A DNA stretch of 64,000 nt from Chloroflexota bacterium (GTDB lineage: Bacteria > Chloroflexota > Dehalococcoidia > Tepidiformales > Tepidiformaceae): the NCBI GenBank assembly GCA_026702615.1, contig JAPPBY010000033.1, forward strand, positions 124,001 through 188,000, in the 5' to 3' direction. Shown here in pieces: positions 16,256 to 24,490 of the stretch. The notes beneath the pieces are model-generated. The model searched no databases and was not told the DNA's origin. It worked only from the letters and a program-made list of their open reading frames with translations. Positions within the stretch are counted from its first letter, which is position 1. Each line of letters starts with the position of its first letter. The position numbers and the translations under genes are program-made.

Positions 16256-17161
16256 TCAGGGGGTGGGGAGGCGGCGGGCGCCGGGGACGGGGTGGTTGCC
16301 GGTGGGGTCGGCGAGGATGGCGCGGAGTGCTTCGATGCCGTCGAGGAGGCGGGGTCCGGGGCGGCTGAACCAGGCGTTGGCGTCGAGGGCCCAGACGGCG
16401 CCGCTCGCGACGGCGGGGAGGCCACGCCACTCGGGCCGCTCCGCCAGCGACCCGGCTTCGCGCACGACCTCGTCGAGGGAGAGGCCGCAGGGGAGAAGGA
16501 GCGCGACATCAGGAGCGGAGGCGGCGACGGTGTTCCATGTCACGCGCTCGGACTTCTGGCCGGGGCCGGCGAGCACGTCCTTCCCACCGGCGCGGGCGAT
16601 CTGCTCGGGCACCCAGTGCCCAGCGGTGAAGGGCGGGTCGAACCACTCGAGGGCGAGCACGCGGGGCGGTGGGGAGGGGAGGGATGTGGGCTGGGCCATA
16701 CGTCCGCGCAGGTCGGCGGCGAGGCGGGCGCCTTCGGAGGCGCGGCCGGTGGCCTGGCCGACCTCCTCAATGGAGCGGGCGACGCCCTCAAGGTCGAGGG
16801 GCGTGAGGGTGAGGACGCGCGCGCCGAGCTGTTCCTCGTGCACGACGCGGTGGACCTGGCCCTCGCTCACGGCGCAGACATCGCAGAGGGCCTGGGTGAT
16901 GACGAGGTCGGGCTGGAGCTCGCGCAGGCGGGAAACGTCGATGGCGTAGGTGGAGCCGCCGGAGGCGAGCAGGCTGCTGATGGCCGCGTCGATCTCGGCC
17001 TGCGGGAGGCCGCGCGTCTCGACGGCGGGGCCGGTGAGGACGGGGAGGTCCCGAGCGGCGGCGGGGTAGTCGCACTCGTGGGAGACGCCGACAACCTCGT
17101 CGCCGGCGCCGACGGCGAAGACGATCTCGGTGGCGCTGGGGAGGAGCGAGGCGATGCGCAT
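16256..17161 (-). CDS. BtuF-like cobalamin/helical-backbone metal-binding protein without signal peptide
   Basis: 301 residues. MRIASLLPSATEIVFAVGAG and GVSHECDYPAAA are characteristic of the BtuF-like group within periplasmic-binding fold III. QPDLVITQALCDVCAV and WNTVAASAPDVALLLPCGL follow the same pattern. There is no signal peptide or lipobox, which is common in this stand-alone subgroup. No BtuC, BtuD or cobalamin riboswitch is near, so it may bind a corrinoid or iron chelate in the cytoplasm rather than serve an ABC importer. Divergent from the thiolase-like gene. Confidence 0.78.
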   Translation of the reverse strand: MRIASLLPSATEIVFAVGAGDEVVGVSHECDYPAAARDLPVLTGPAVETRGLPQAEIDAAISSLLASGGSTYAIDVSRLRELQPDLVITQALCDVCAVSEGQVHRVVHEEQLGARVLTLTPLDLEGVARSIEEVGQATGRASEGARLAADLRGRMAQPTSLPSPPPRVLALEWFDPPFTAGHWVPEQIARAGGKDVLAGPGQKSERVTWNTVAASAPDVALLLPCGLSLDEVVREAGSLAERPEWRGLPAVASGAVWALDANAWFSRPGPRLLDGIEALRAILADPTGNHPVPGARRLPTP

Positions 17162-17265
17162 GGCTGAGGCGCAGCTTGGCCAGCGTCGGGCGCGGGCGCA
17201 AGCGGGCAGCGGGCGCGCTCCGCCGGGCCGGGGAGTAGGCTGGCGCGAGGCAAACGGAGGCGGGC

Positions 17266-18456
17266 ATGCGGAACGGTCGGCGAGCGGCGATCAGCGGGAC
17301 GGCGGAGTGGGCGCCACAGCGTCGCTGGGACACGCCCATGTTCGGGCTGGAAGCGTACGGGAAGCTCGCGCGCGAAGCGCTCGACGACGCGGGGATGGAG
17401 CTCGGGGAGATCGACGGGATCCTCTGCACGCGGCTGGGAGACGCGCCCATGTTCGCGCCGGCGGCAGTGGCCGAGTACCTGGGCATCGCCACTAACTTCG
17501 GGGAGGTGGTGGACCTGGGCGGGGCGAACGCGACGGGCATGGTGTGGCGGGCGGCCGCGGCGATCGAAGCCGGCGTGTGCGACGCCTGCCTCTGCCTGCT
17601 GCCTTCGGTGCCGGCGCCACCACAGCCGGGCGCATCGCCACGGACGCAGAACTGGATGATGGGGGCGGACGCGTGGGGGGCACCGCACGGACAGTTCGAT
17701 GCGCCCTACGGGCTGATCAACCCGAATTCGCACTTCGCGATGGTGGCGCAGCGGTACATGTACGAGTACGACCTGGCGCCGCGCACGCTCGCGAAGGTCG
17801 CGGTGCAGGGCCGGGAGAACGCGCTCCTGAACCCGAGGGCAATCTTTCGCGACCAGCCGATCACGATCGAGGACGTGCTGAGCTCGCCGATGGTGGTCGA
17901 CCCGCTGCACCTGCTGGAGATCGTGATGCCGTGCTCGGGGGGCGCGGGGGTGGTGGTGACGACGCTGGAGCGAGCGCAGCGGACAGGCCTGCGTCCGGTG
18001 GTGGTGAGCGGTTTCGGGGAGCACATCACGCACAAGTCGATCACGTACGCGCCCTCCCTCACGCAGATCCCGATCGTGGCGGCGGCGGACCGGGCCTTCG
18101 CGATGGCGGGGGTGGGGCGGGAGGCGATCGACGTGGCTTCGATGTACGACTGCTACACGATCACGGTGCTGGTCACGATCGAGGACTCGGGGTTCTGCGC
18201 GAAGGGCGATGGGGCGCGGTTCGTGGAAGAGCATGACCTGCGCTTCTCGGGCGACTGGCCGCTGAACACACACGGGGGGCAGCTGGGGATGGGCCAGGGC
18301 GGGGCGGCGGGCGGCATGTCGCACGTTGTGGACGTGGTGACGCAGCTGCAGGGGCGGGCGGGGCCACGGCAGGTGGGGTCGGCGGAGCGGGGGTACGTGA
18401 CGGGGACGGGGGGCTGCATGTCGGAGCAGGTGGCGCTGGTACTGGAGGGGGCGTGA
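17266..18456 (+). CDS. SCP2-type thiolase-like protein (Ltp2-like), catalytic Cys absent
   Basis: 396 residues of the non-decarboxylating thiolase fold. The region that carries the nucleophilic Cys in true thiolases reads DLGGANATGMVWRAAAAIEA (residues about 83-102), with no Cys. The C-terminal half keeps MPCSGGAGVVV, the YDCYTITVLVTIEDSGF stretch and the NTHGGQLGMGQGGAAGGMSH stretch typical of lipid-transfer/thiolase-like proteins. In Ltp2-type aldolases such a protein works with a DUF35 partner on steroid side-chain acyl-CoA. Here a DUF35 gene follows with a one-base overlap. TAGGCT at 17236-17241 is a possible -10 box. Confidence 0.85.
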   Translation: MRNGRRAAISGTAEWAPQRRWDTPMFGLEAYGKLAREALDDAGMELGEIDGILCTRLGDAPMFAPAAVAEYLGIATNFGEVVDLGGANATGMVWRAAAAIEAGVCDACLCLLPSVPAPPQPGASPRTQNWMMGADAWGAPHGQFDAPYGLINPNSHFAMVAQRYMYEYDLAPRTLAKVAVQGRENALLNPRAIFRDQPITIEDVLSSPMVVDPLHLLEIVMPCSGGAGVVVTTLERAQRTGLRPVVVSGFGEHITHKSITYAPSLTQIPIVAAADRAFAMAGVGREAIDVASMYDCYTITVLVTIEDSGFCAKGDGARFVEEHDLRFSGDWPLNTHGGQLGMGQGGAAGGMSHVVDVVTQLQGRAGPRQVGSAERGYVTGTGGCMSEQVALVLEGA

Positions 18457-18863
18457 TGGCGGAGCCGCCTCCGCGGATCCTGCCGAGCCCGACCGCCGCG
18501 ACGGCACCCTTCTGGCAGGCGGCGCGGGAGCACCGGCTGCTGCTGCCGCGCACGGCAGACGGCGAGCCGTACTTCTACCCGCGGCCCTTCAGTCCGGGGA
18601 ACCTGGCGCCGGGGACGGAATGGGTGGAGGCGAGCGGGCGGGGGGTGCTGTACTCCTACACCGTCGACCGGCGGGGGACGGCGCCGGCGTTCGCGGCGCG
18701 GGCGCCGTACGTCATCGGGATCGTGGAGCTGGAGGAGGGGCCGCGTATGACGACGAACATCGTCGAGTGCGCGATCGAGGACGTGCGCATCGGGATGGCG
18801 GTGGAGGCGGTCTACGAGGACGTGGACGACGAGGTCACGCTGGTGCAGTTCCGGCCGGTGTAG
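18456..18863 (+). CDS. DUF35 OB-fold protein, zinc-ribbon cysteines missing
   Basis: 135 residues. The ATG overlaps the TGA of the thiolase-like gene by one base; a GTG three bases earlier is the alternative. FWQAAREHRLLLPRTADGEP is where DUF35 proteins have a Cys-x2-Cys ribbon (LxxCxxCG); none of the four Cys is present. The OB-fold half is normal (GVLYSYTVDRRG, PYVIGIVELEEGPRMTTNI, VEAVYEDVDDEVTLVQF). DUF35 proteins form heteromers with thiolase-like partners and bind acyl-CoA. The loss of the ribbon in the partner of a Cys-less thiolase points to a non-thiolytic role such as aldol cleavage or binding. Confidence 0.82.
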   Translation: MAEPPPRILPSPTAATAPFWQAAREHRLLLPRTADGEPYFYPRPFSPGNLAPGTEWVEASGRGVLYSYTVDRRGTAPAFAARAPYVIGIVELEEGPRMTTNIVECAIEDVRIGMAVEAVYEDVDDEVTLVQFRPV

Positions 18864-18948
18864 GGGCTTCACCCCGGAGCGGGGCGGGGGCGCGTATCCT
18901 GCCCGCCACGCGGCGCGGCGGCGGGTGGACCGCCGGGGAGGAATCGCC

Positions 18949-20127
18949 ATGGCGACGGTCGTCGAGCGGATCAAGGTCATCGATGCGGACAGCCATATCT
19001 CGGAGCCCGAGGACCTGTGGACGAGCCGGGTTTCGAGCCAGAAGTGGGGCGACCTGGTTCCGCATGTGAAGTTCGACCCGGAGATCAACGAGGACCGCTG
19101 GTTCATGGGCGGCCAGCCGGCCGGTCCGACGGCGAGCGCGGCGATGGCGGGCTGGACCGACCCCCCGCCGAACCACCCGCCCTCCCTGCCGCAGGCGGAC
19201 CACGGGGCGTTCAGCGTGGGCGCGCGGCTGCAGCGCATGGACGAGTACGGCATCTACTCGCAGGTGATCTACCCGAACGTGGGCGGCTTCGGCTCGGGGA
19301 ACTTCCTGCGGCTGAAGGAGCCGGAGCTGATGAAGGAGTGCGTCCGCGCCTACAACGACTTCCTCATCGACTGGACGGAGCCGGCGAGCGAGCGCTTCAT
19401 CCCGATCATGGCGACGCCGTTCTGGGACGTGGACCTTTGCCTGGAAGAGATGCGGCGGGCGAAGGATCGCGGCCACCGGGGCATTCTGATGACGAGCCAG
19501 CCGCACTCCTTCGACTTCCCCCACATCACGGACCCGCACTGGGAGCCGCTGTGGGCGCAGGCGCAAGAGCTGGGCCTCTCGATCAACTTCCACATCGGCT
19601 CGGGCGACCTCTCGGTGATCCGGGACGCGAACGTGAACAACGGCCGGCAGGCGGCGTACGCGAAGGCGACGGTCGGGATCTTCCTGGACAACTCGACGGC
19701 GATGATGGACGTGATCCTGTCGGGCATCTGCCACCGTTACCCGGACCTGAAGTTCGTCTCGGTAGAGAGCGGGGTGGGCTGGGTGCCGTTCCTGCTGGAG
19801 GCGATGGACTGGCAGTGGGTGAACAGCGGCTGTCGCGAGGAACACCCGGAGATGGACCTGCTGCCGAGCGAGTACTTCAAGCGGCAGTGCTACGCCTGCT
19901 TCTGGTTCGAGCGGGGGAGCGCGATCAGCGCGATCGAGCAGATCGGGGCGGACAACATCCTGTACGAGACGGACTTCCCGCACCCGACGAGCATGTCGCC
20001 GGGGCCGAACTCGGTCGCGATCTACCCCAGGGACTTCATCGAGCAGGAGCTGAGCGGCCTGCCCGAGGACACGCTGCGCAAGATCCTCCACGACAACTCG
20101 GCGAAGGTGTACGGGGTAGGGGAGTGA
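18949..20127 (+). CDS. Amidohydrolase family 2 (TIM-barrel metal hydrolase/decarboxylase)
   Basis: 392 residues from the ATG at 18949 with GGAGG 8 bases upstream. Signature DADSHISEPEDLW opens the barrel; a metal His lies in LSINFHIGSGD; ETDFPHPTS near the C-terminus carries the last metal Asp. These features fit the ACMSD/gamma-resorcylate-decarboxylase-like branch, which hydrolyses or decarboxylates cyclic substrates with a divalent metal. The M20 peptidase gene downstream overlaps its stop by GTGA, so both are one operon. Belongs to the catabolic block from 17.3 to 28 kb. Confidence 0.87.
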   Translation: MATVVERIKVIDADSHISEPEDLWTSRVSSQKWGDLVPHVKFDPEINEDRWFMGGQPAGPTASAAMAGWTDPPPNHPPSLPQADHGAFSVGARLQRMDEYGIYSQVIYPNVGGFGSGNFLRLKEPELMKECVRAYNDFLIDWTEPASERFIPIMATPFWDVDLCLEEMRRAKDRGHRGILMTSQPHSFDFPHITDPHWEPLWAQAQELGLSINFHIGSGDLSVIRDANVNNGRQAAYAKATVGIFLDNSTAMMDVILSGICHRYPDLKFVSVESGVGWVPFLLEAMDWQWVNSGCREEHPEMDLLPSEYFKRQCYACFWFERGSAISAIEQIGADNILYETDFPHPTSMSPGPNSVAIYPRDFIEQELSGLPEDTLRKILHDNSAKVYGVGE

Positions 20128-21443
20128 CCATCACCGAGCCGCGGGTCGACTGGGACGCCGCGTTCGAAGAAGCGCTCGGCATCCTGCAGGAGTACCTGCG
20201 CATCGACACGTCGAACCCGCCGGGACGGGAGCGGCTGGCGTGCGACTTCCTCGGCGGCATCCTCGAGCGCGAGGGGGTGGAGTACGAGCTGTTCGACCCG
20301 GGCGATGACCGCGTCTCGCTGCGGGCGGTGCTCAAGGGCGACGGCAGCCGTCCGCCGCTGATGCTGCTGAACCACACGGACGTGGTGCCCGTGGAGCGGG
20401 AATTCTGGGACGAGGAGCCGTTCGCGGGGATCATCCGGAACGGGGAGATCTGGGGGCGGGGCACGCTCGACATGAAGGGGCTGGGGATAGCGGAGCTACT
20501 GACGTTCCTGCTGCTGAAACGCGCGGGGGCGCCGCTGGCGCGCGACATCGTGTTCCTGGCGGTGGCGGACGAGGAAGCGGGCGGGCTGCTCGGCATCGAG
20601 TGGCTGGCCGAGCACCACCCCGAGGCGCTGGAGGCGGAGTACGTCATCAACGAGGGCGGGGGCGGATCGACGGAGCTGTTCGGGGTGAAGCGGCCGGTGT
20701 TCACGGTGACGACGGGGGAGAAGGGGCCGCTCTGGCTGCGGATCGTGGCGGAGGGGCGACCGGGGCACGGCTCGGTGCCGCACAACGACAACCCCCTCGA
20801 CCGGCTCGTGCGCGCGCTGGGGAAGCTGCAGGAGTGGGAGCGCGAGCCGCATCTCTCGCCGGTGCTGGAGGAGTACTTCGAGCGGCTCAAGCGGGCCGGG
20901 ATCTACGCCGGTGGCACGTCGCTCAAGCAGCTGACGAAGACAGCGGCAACCGACGGGCGCGTGCGCGCCCTGCTGACGAACACGATCAGCGCCACCACAG
21001 CGACGGCGGGGATGAAGCACAACGTCATCCCCGGGCGAGCGGAGGCGACGATCGATTGCCGCCTGCTGCCGGGAGTCGACCCGGACGCCTTCGAGGCGGA
21101 GGTGGCGCGGGTCATCAACGACCCGAAGGTACGGCTCGAGCGGGTGTTCGCCGGAGCGTCGGACACGAGCTCGCACGACACGGAGCTGTTCGCGACGATC
21201 GAGTCGGTGGTGCGGGAGCTGGTCGAGGACGCGGTCGTGACGCCGGGGGTGACGGCGGGGTTCACGGACAGCCGCGTGTTCCGCAACCAGGGGGTCGTGG
21301 CGTACGGGTTCTCGGGCGGACTCACATCGCCGAACCTGGCGCGCACGGTGCATGGACACAACGAGCGCATGACGCTGGACAGCTTCCGGCTGAGCTGCCA
21401 GATGATCTACGAGGTCACGCGGCGGATGTGTAGTAGTGAATAG
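20124..21443 (+). CDS. M20-family metallopeptidase (ArgE/DapE-like)
   Basis: 439 residues from a GTG at 20124 that overlaps the preceding TGA. Metal ligands are visible in order: the His of LLNHTDVVPV, the Asp of WGRGTLDMKG, the Glu pair of VADEEAGG, and a late His in ARTVHGHNERM. A dimerisation/lid domain lies between about residues 190 and 320 (GRPGHGSVPHNDNPLDRLVR). M20 enzymes cleave amide bonds of N-acyl amino acids or dipeptides with two Zn ions in the cytoplasm. The last codons and stop run into a heptamer-repeat array. Confidence 0.9.
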   Translation: MTITEPRVDWDAAFEEALGILQEYLRIDTSNPPGRERLACDFLGGILEREGVEYELFDPGDDRVSLRAVLKGDGSRPPLMLLNHTDVVPVEREFWDEEPFAGIIRNGEIWGRGTLDMKGLGIAELLTFLLLKRAGAPLARDIVFLAVADEEAGGLLGIEWLAEHHPEALEAEYVINEGGGGSTELFGVKRPVFTVTTGEKGPLWLRIVAEGRPGHGSVPHNDNPLDRLVRALGKLQEWEREPHLSPVLEEYFERLKRAGIYAGGTSLKQLTKTAATDGRVRALLTNTISATTATAGMKHNVIPGRAEATIDCRLLPGVDPDAFEAEVARVINDPKVRLERVFAGASDTSSHDTELFATIESVVRELVEDAVVTPGVTAGFTDSRVFRNQGVVAYGFSGGLTSPNLARTVHGHNERMTLDSFRLSCQMIYEVTRRMCSSE

Positions 21444-21468
21444 TGGCTAGTGACTGGTGGCTAGTCCT
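21434..21468. repeat. Heptamer-repeat array A (TAGTGRN type)
   Basis: Five tandem heptamers start at 21434, 21441, 21448, 21455 and 21462: TAGTGAA, TAGTGGC, TAGTGAC, TGGTGGC, TAGTCCT. The second contains the TAG stop of the M20 gene. TCCTC after the array can pair with GAGGA further on, but no inverted heptamer arm follows. Related to arrays B and C. Confidence 0.75.
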
Positions 21469-21498
21469 CACCACACCACCCACGAGGAGCGGAGCGGG

Positions 21499-21720
21499 CT
21501 AGCCGTTGAGGATGGCGTCGAGGGCGAAGAGGGCGATGAGCGCGGCTATCGTTCCAAGGCTAAGGATGGCGTAGAGCACCTTCATCCAGAGCGGCAGCCC
21601 GAGAGCGCCGTTCCAGAACCAGACGAGGACCAGCTGTCCGAAGGGCACAGCGCCGCGCTTGCGCTCGCGGTCATAGGCGCGGCGCCAGCGATCCTGGTCG
21701 GATTCGTAGCCGGGCCCCAT
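21499..21720 (-). CDS. Small membrane protein, two helices
   Basis: 73 residues. A charged N-terminus (ESDQDRWRRAYDRERKRGA) precedes two hydrophobic stretches, one around FGQLVLVWFWNGALGLPLW and one around VLYAILSLGTIAALIALFAL. No known family recognised. It lies alone between convergent and divergent neighbours; coding potential is supported by the clean amphipathic/hydrophobic pattern. Confidence 0.55.
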   Translation of the reverse strand: MGPGYESDQDRWRRAYDRERKRGAVPFGQLVLVWFWNGALGLPLWMKVLYAILSLGTIAALIALFALDAILNG

Positions 21721-21757
21721 CGCGCGTCAGTATGACAGCCCGGTGTGAGGGGCGACG

Positions 21758-22618
21758 CTAGTCCCAGGGGTCTCCGGGGTTGATGGGCTTGCCGCGACCC
21801 TCGGGGTCGAACTCGTCCATGGGCCAGGGGCCGGGCGAGTAGCCGCGGCTGGCGGTGAGGCCGCCGTCGAGCGGCAGGATGGCCCCGGTGACGTACTGGG
21901 ATGCGTCGGAGGCGAGGAAGACGATGGGGCCGACGAGGTCCTCGGTCTGGCCGATGCGGCGCATGGGGGTGCGCCCTTCGAGCATCTCCATGACGCCGCT
22001 CTGAATGAGGCCGTCGTGGGTCATGGGGGTGTCGAAGACGGTGGGGGCGAGGGCGTTCACGCGGATACCGCGGTCGCCCCACTCGGTGGCGAGGAACTCG
22101 GTAAGGCGGGTGACGCCGCCCTTGGCGGCGAAGTAGCCGGGGGTGCGGCCCTCGAAGCCGCCGACGCCGAAGATGGAGCTGAGGTTGATGATGTTGCCGT
22201 GGCCCTGGCGCAGGAAGTACTGGGCGGCGGCGCGGCAGCAGTGCCAGAGACCGGTGAGGTCGGTCTCGACGATCTGGCGGAACATGTCGTTGTCGGAGTG
22301 CTCCGCGCGCCAGGCGCTGAGGTCGGAGATGCCGGCGTTGTTGATGAGCACATCAACGGTGCCGAACTCGTCCCAGGCGGCTTTCATGAGGTTCTCGACC
22401 TGCTCGTAGTCGGTGACGTCGCAGGCGACGGGGAGGAAGCGGCGGCCCTTGGCCTCGACCATGGCGGCGGTGTCCCCGAGGCGATCGAGGCTGCGCGAGG
22501 TGCCGACGATGTTGGCGCCGCGCTCCGAGAGGGCGTCCGCCCAGATGACACCGAACCCATAGCTCGCGCCGGTGACGATGACCGTCTTGCCTTCCATCGA
22601 GAACACGTCGTCTGACAT
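21758..22618 (-). CDS. Short-chain dehydrogenase/reductase
   Basis: 286 residues from the ATG at 22618. Cofactor motif VTGASYGFG (TGxxxGxG) near residue 15, NNAG near 95, catalytic Ser in INLSSIFGVGG, and Tyr/Lys in GYFAAKGG (YxxxK). VNALAPTVFDTPM and a C-terminal GGLTASRGYSP tail follow. This is a classical NAD(P)-dependent SDR of the FabG-like group, likely acting on a hydroxyacyl or alcohol intermediate of the surrounding catabolic genes. Divergent from the gene at 22736 over a short shared promoter region. Confidence 0.9.
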   Translation of the reverse strand: MSDDVFSMEGKTVIVTGASYGFGVIWADALSERGANIVGTSRSLDRLGDTAAMVEAKGRRFLPVACDVTDYEQVENLMKAAWDEFGTVDVLINNAGISDLSAWRAEHSDNDMFRQIVETDLTGLWHCCRAAAQYFLRQGHGNIINLSSIFGVGGFEGRTPGYFAAKGGVTRLTEFLATEWGDRGIRVNALAPTVFDTPMTHDGLIQSGVMEMLEGRTPMRRIGQTEDLVGPIVFLASDASQYVTGAILPLDGGLTASRGYSPGPWPMDEFDPEGRGKPINPGDPWD

Positions 22619-22735
22619 AGCGAAACCCTCCGGGACGGGGATTGTACGGACGGTGCCGTTGCGCGCACGGGCGTTCACGCGGGCGGTGTTCGCACGGCGT
22701 ATCCTGCGCGGGCACGAACCTCCGGAGGTAGCCGC

Positions 22736-23953
22736 ATGTCCCCAAAACGCGTCCTGACCGAGCTGGATGAGTACCCCCGCCACCAGACGATCGACACGTT
22801 CGACATCATCGCGAACCCGAGTCCGGGCTGGAGCGACGGGTACTGGCACTGCATCGGCGACCCGGACGGCGAGGTCAACCTGATCACGGCCCTGCGGCTC
22901 TACCACAACACGAACACAATCGACGCCTATTCGATCCTGAGCACGGGCGACGGGAAGCAGTACAACGTGCGGGCGACGCGCCGCCTGCGGCCCGACATCG
23001 ACGACCTGACGGTGGGGCCGTTCTCGCAGGAGATCATCCGGGGGCTGCGCACGCTGCGGCTGGGGCTGGAGGAGACGGACGTCGACTGCTCGTTCGACAT
23101 CCTCTGGGAGAGTTCGGCACCGCCGTACGACGAGTGCCCGGGCGTGAAGATGTACCAGGACGGCAGGATGGTGGGGGAGCGCTCGAACCTCGTGCAGCTC
23201 GGCTGGCTCTCGGGCTGGATCAAGGTGGGGGGCAAGGAGTACCGCTTCGACGTGGACGACGGCTGGGTGGGGGCGAAGGACCACTCCTGGGGCCAGGCGA
23301 ACACGGGCGAGGGCGAGCAGCCGAACCGCCACGCGGCGCCGGCGCTGGAGCGGCGGTCAGTCTGGGGGAAGCCGGGAGCGCGCTGGTGGGCGCTCGTGCG
23401 GTTCCCGGACCGCTCGATGTACTGCTCGTTCCGGCACCACACCGACGGGACGATCGTGGCCTCGGGCACGGGCGGCGGAAACCTGCCGGAGTACGGAAGG
23501 GTGCATAGCCGCATCGACTACCCCTACGACTCCGGGAAGGAGGGGTGGGCGTACACGGACGTGGACGTGGTGAGCACGGAGTTCGAGGACGGCTTCCCGC
23601 GGTTGAAGAGCGCGCGGCTGGACCTGACGCGTCCGGACGGTGGCGTGGACCGGTTCCTGCTGGAGACGGTGAGCAAGCCCGTCTACATGCAGGGGGGAGG
23701 CTATTGGGGTGGCTGGGACGACGGTCTCGGGCGGGGCGTGTATCGCGACGAACTGGTGGAGGGGGAGGTCTGGGACGTCTCCCACCCGGTAATCGTGCGT
23801 GACCTGGACGGGAACGAGGTGAAGCAGCGGCCCGGAGGCCACTTCGCCGAGCTGTACACACGCTACACGAACCTCGACGACCCGAACGACGTGGGTCTCG
23901 GGCTGCAGGAGTGCGTGTTCGCCCAGGAGTACCAGGGCATCAAGGCCATGTAG
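22736..23953 (+). CDS. Uncharacterised protein, CrtC/AttH-like lipocalin fold (DUF7064/7065-like)
   Basis: 405 residues with GGAGG 8 bases before the ATG and TATCCT as a possible -10 box. No signal peptide. The text WVGAKDHSWGQANTGEG matches the DHSWG signature of carotenoid-hydratase-like/AttH-like beta-barrel proteins, and the first half (SDGYWHCIGDPDGEVNLITA) is consistent with the paired barrel found in that group. Proteins of this type are common in bacteria that degrade steroids or terpenoids but lack a defined function. Its stop codon TAG is the first triplet of heptamer array B. Confidence 0.65.
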   Translation: MSPKRVLTELDEYPRHQTIDTFDIIANPSPGWSDGYWHCIGDPDGEVNLITALRLYHNTNTIDAYSILSTGDGKQYNVRATRRLRPDIDDLTVGPFSQEIIRGLRTLRLGLEETDVDCSFDILWESSAPPYDECPGVKMYQDGRMVGERSNLVQLGWLSGWIKVGGKEYRFDVDDGWVGAKDHSWGQANTGEGEQPNRHAAPALERRSVWGKPGARWWALVRFPDRSMYCSFRHHTDGTIVASGTGGGNLPEYGRVHSRIDYPYDSGKEGWAYTDVDVVSTEFEDGFPRLKSARLDLTRPDGGVDRFLLETVSKPVYMQGGGYWGGWDDGLGRGVYRDELVEGEVWDVSHPVIVRDLDGNEVKQRPGGHFAELYTRYTNLDDPNDVGLGLQECVFAQEYQGIKAM

Positions 23954-24051
23954 TGACTAGTGGCTGGTGACTGGTGACTGGTCCACTCCGCCACCCCCGA
24001 TGGGGGGTGGCGTGGGGACTAACCACCAATCACTAATCACCATTCACTAGC
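23951..24051. repeat. Heptamer-repeat inverted element B with central hairpin
   Basis: Left arm: heptamers at 23951, 23958, 23965, 23972 and 23979 (TAGTGAC, TAGTGGC, TGGTGAC twice, TGGTCCA). Centre: CCACCCCC (23991-23998) and GGGGGTGG (24003-24010) form an 8-base hairpin. Right arm: inverted heptamers of the CACYANN type from 24017 to 24051. The arms can pair with wobble into a long stem. The element fills the space between two convergent stop codons (23951 and 24056), so it probably acts in transcript ends. Confidence 0.75.
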
Positions 24052-24053
24052 GG

Positions 24054-24341
24054 CTACATGCCCGGGAGGATCACCAGGGTGCCGGGGGCGCCTTCGATAC
24101 GGAGGCCGCGCACGGCCGCGTAGCCGTCGGAGTTGTACCAGGCCTTGGCCGTCTCGACGTCGGCGAACTCGATGAGGACGAAGCGGTTGTTCGGGACTTC
24201 GCCCTCGATGACCTCGGGCTCCTCAGTGTAGGCGAGCACCTTGGCGTTGTGGGGGGCGAGGGTTCCGCCCGCTCCGGCGAGGTACTCGTTGAGCTTGTCC
24301 CGGTCTTCGACTCGACCCTGCGCGAGCACGTATGCGGCCAT
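24054..24341 (-). CDS. DUF1330 family protein
   Basis: 95 residues. MAAYVLAQGRVEDRDKLNEY and FVLIEFADVETAKAWYNSDG, ending in the RGLRIEGAPGTLVIL stretch, are the standard DUF1330 pattern, a small ferredoxin-like dimeric barrel. ATG preceded by CAGGAGG. Function in the family is unknown; dimeric barrels of this kind often bind small aromatic or isoprenoid molecules. Confidence 0.85.
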   Translation of the reverse strand: MAAYVLAQGRVEDRDKLNEYLAGAGGTLAPHNAKVLAYTEEPEVIEGEVPNNRFVLIEFADVETAKAWYNSDGYAAVRGLRIEGAPGTLVILPGM

Positions 24342-24401
24342 GGGGATCCTCCTGTTTGGGGGGCTTTGAGGTGGGCGCCAATGCTACAGCGATCCTGGAG
24401 G

Positions 24402-24490
24402 TCGGTGATCAGTGGTCGGTGGTCAGTCCCCGCCCGGCCTCCCCGGGGGAAGGGAGGACCAGCCACCAGTCACTATCCACTAGCCACTAG
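24402..24490. repeat. Heptamer-repeat inverted element C
   Basis: Left arm heptamers at 24402, 24409, 24416 and 24423 (TCGGTGA, TCAGTGG, TCGGTGG, TCAGTCC). GC-rich centre with CCTCCC/GGGAGG arms around CCCCGGGG. Right arm inverted heptamers at 24463, 24470, 24477 and 24484 (CCACCAG, TCACTAT, CCACTAG twice). The last heptamer contains the stop codon of the minus-strand YqgE gene (24487-24489). Same design as element B. Confidence 0.75.

Noticed and set aside
17162-17265. Cobalamin riboswitch upstream of the BtuF-like gene
   Set aside because: The 104-base divergent gap is too short and shows no B12-box sequence.
16867-18507. Antisense frame of 546 codons across the thiolase-like gene
   Set aside because: Arg/His-rich composition and no family features, while the sense strand matches thiolase text throughout.
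23951-24490. Heptamer elements as CRISPR or as insertion-sequence ends
   Set aside because: There are no unique spacers of constant length, and no transposase or target-site duplication between or beside them.
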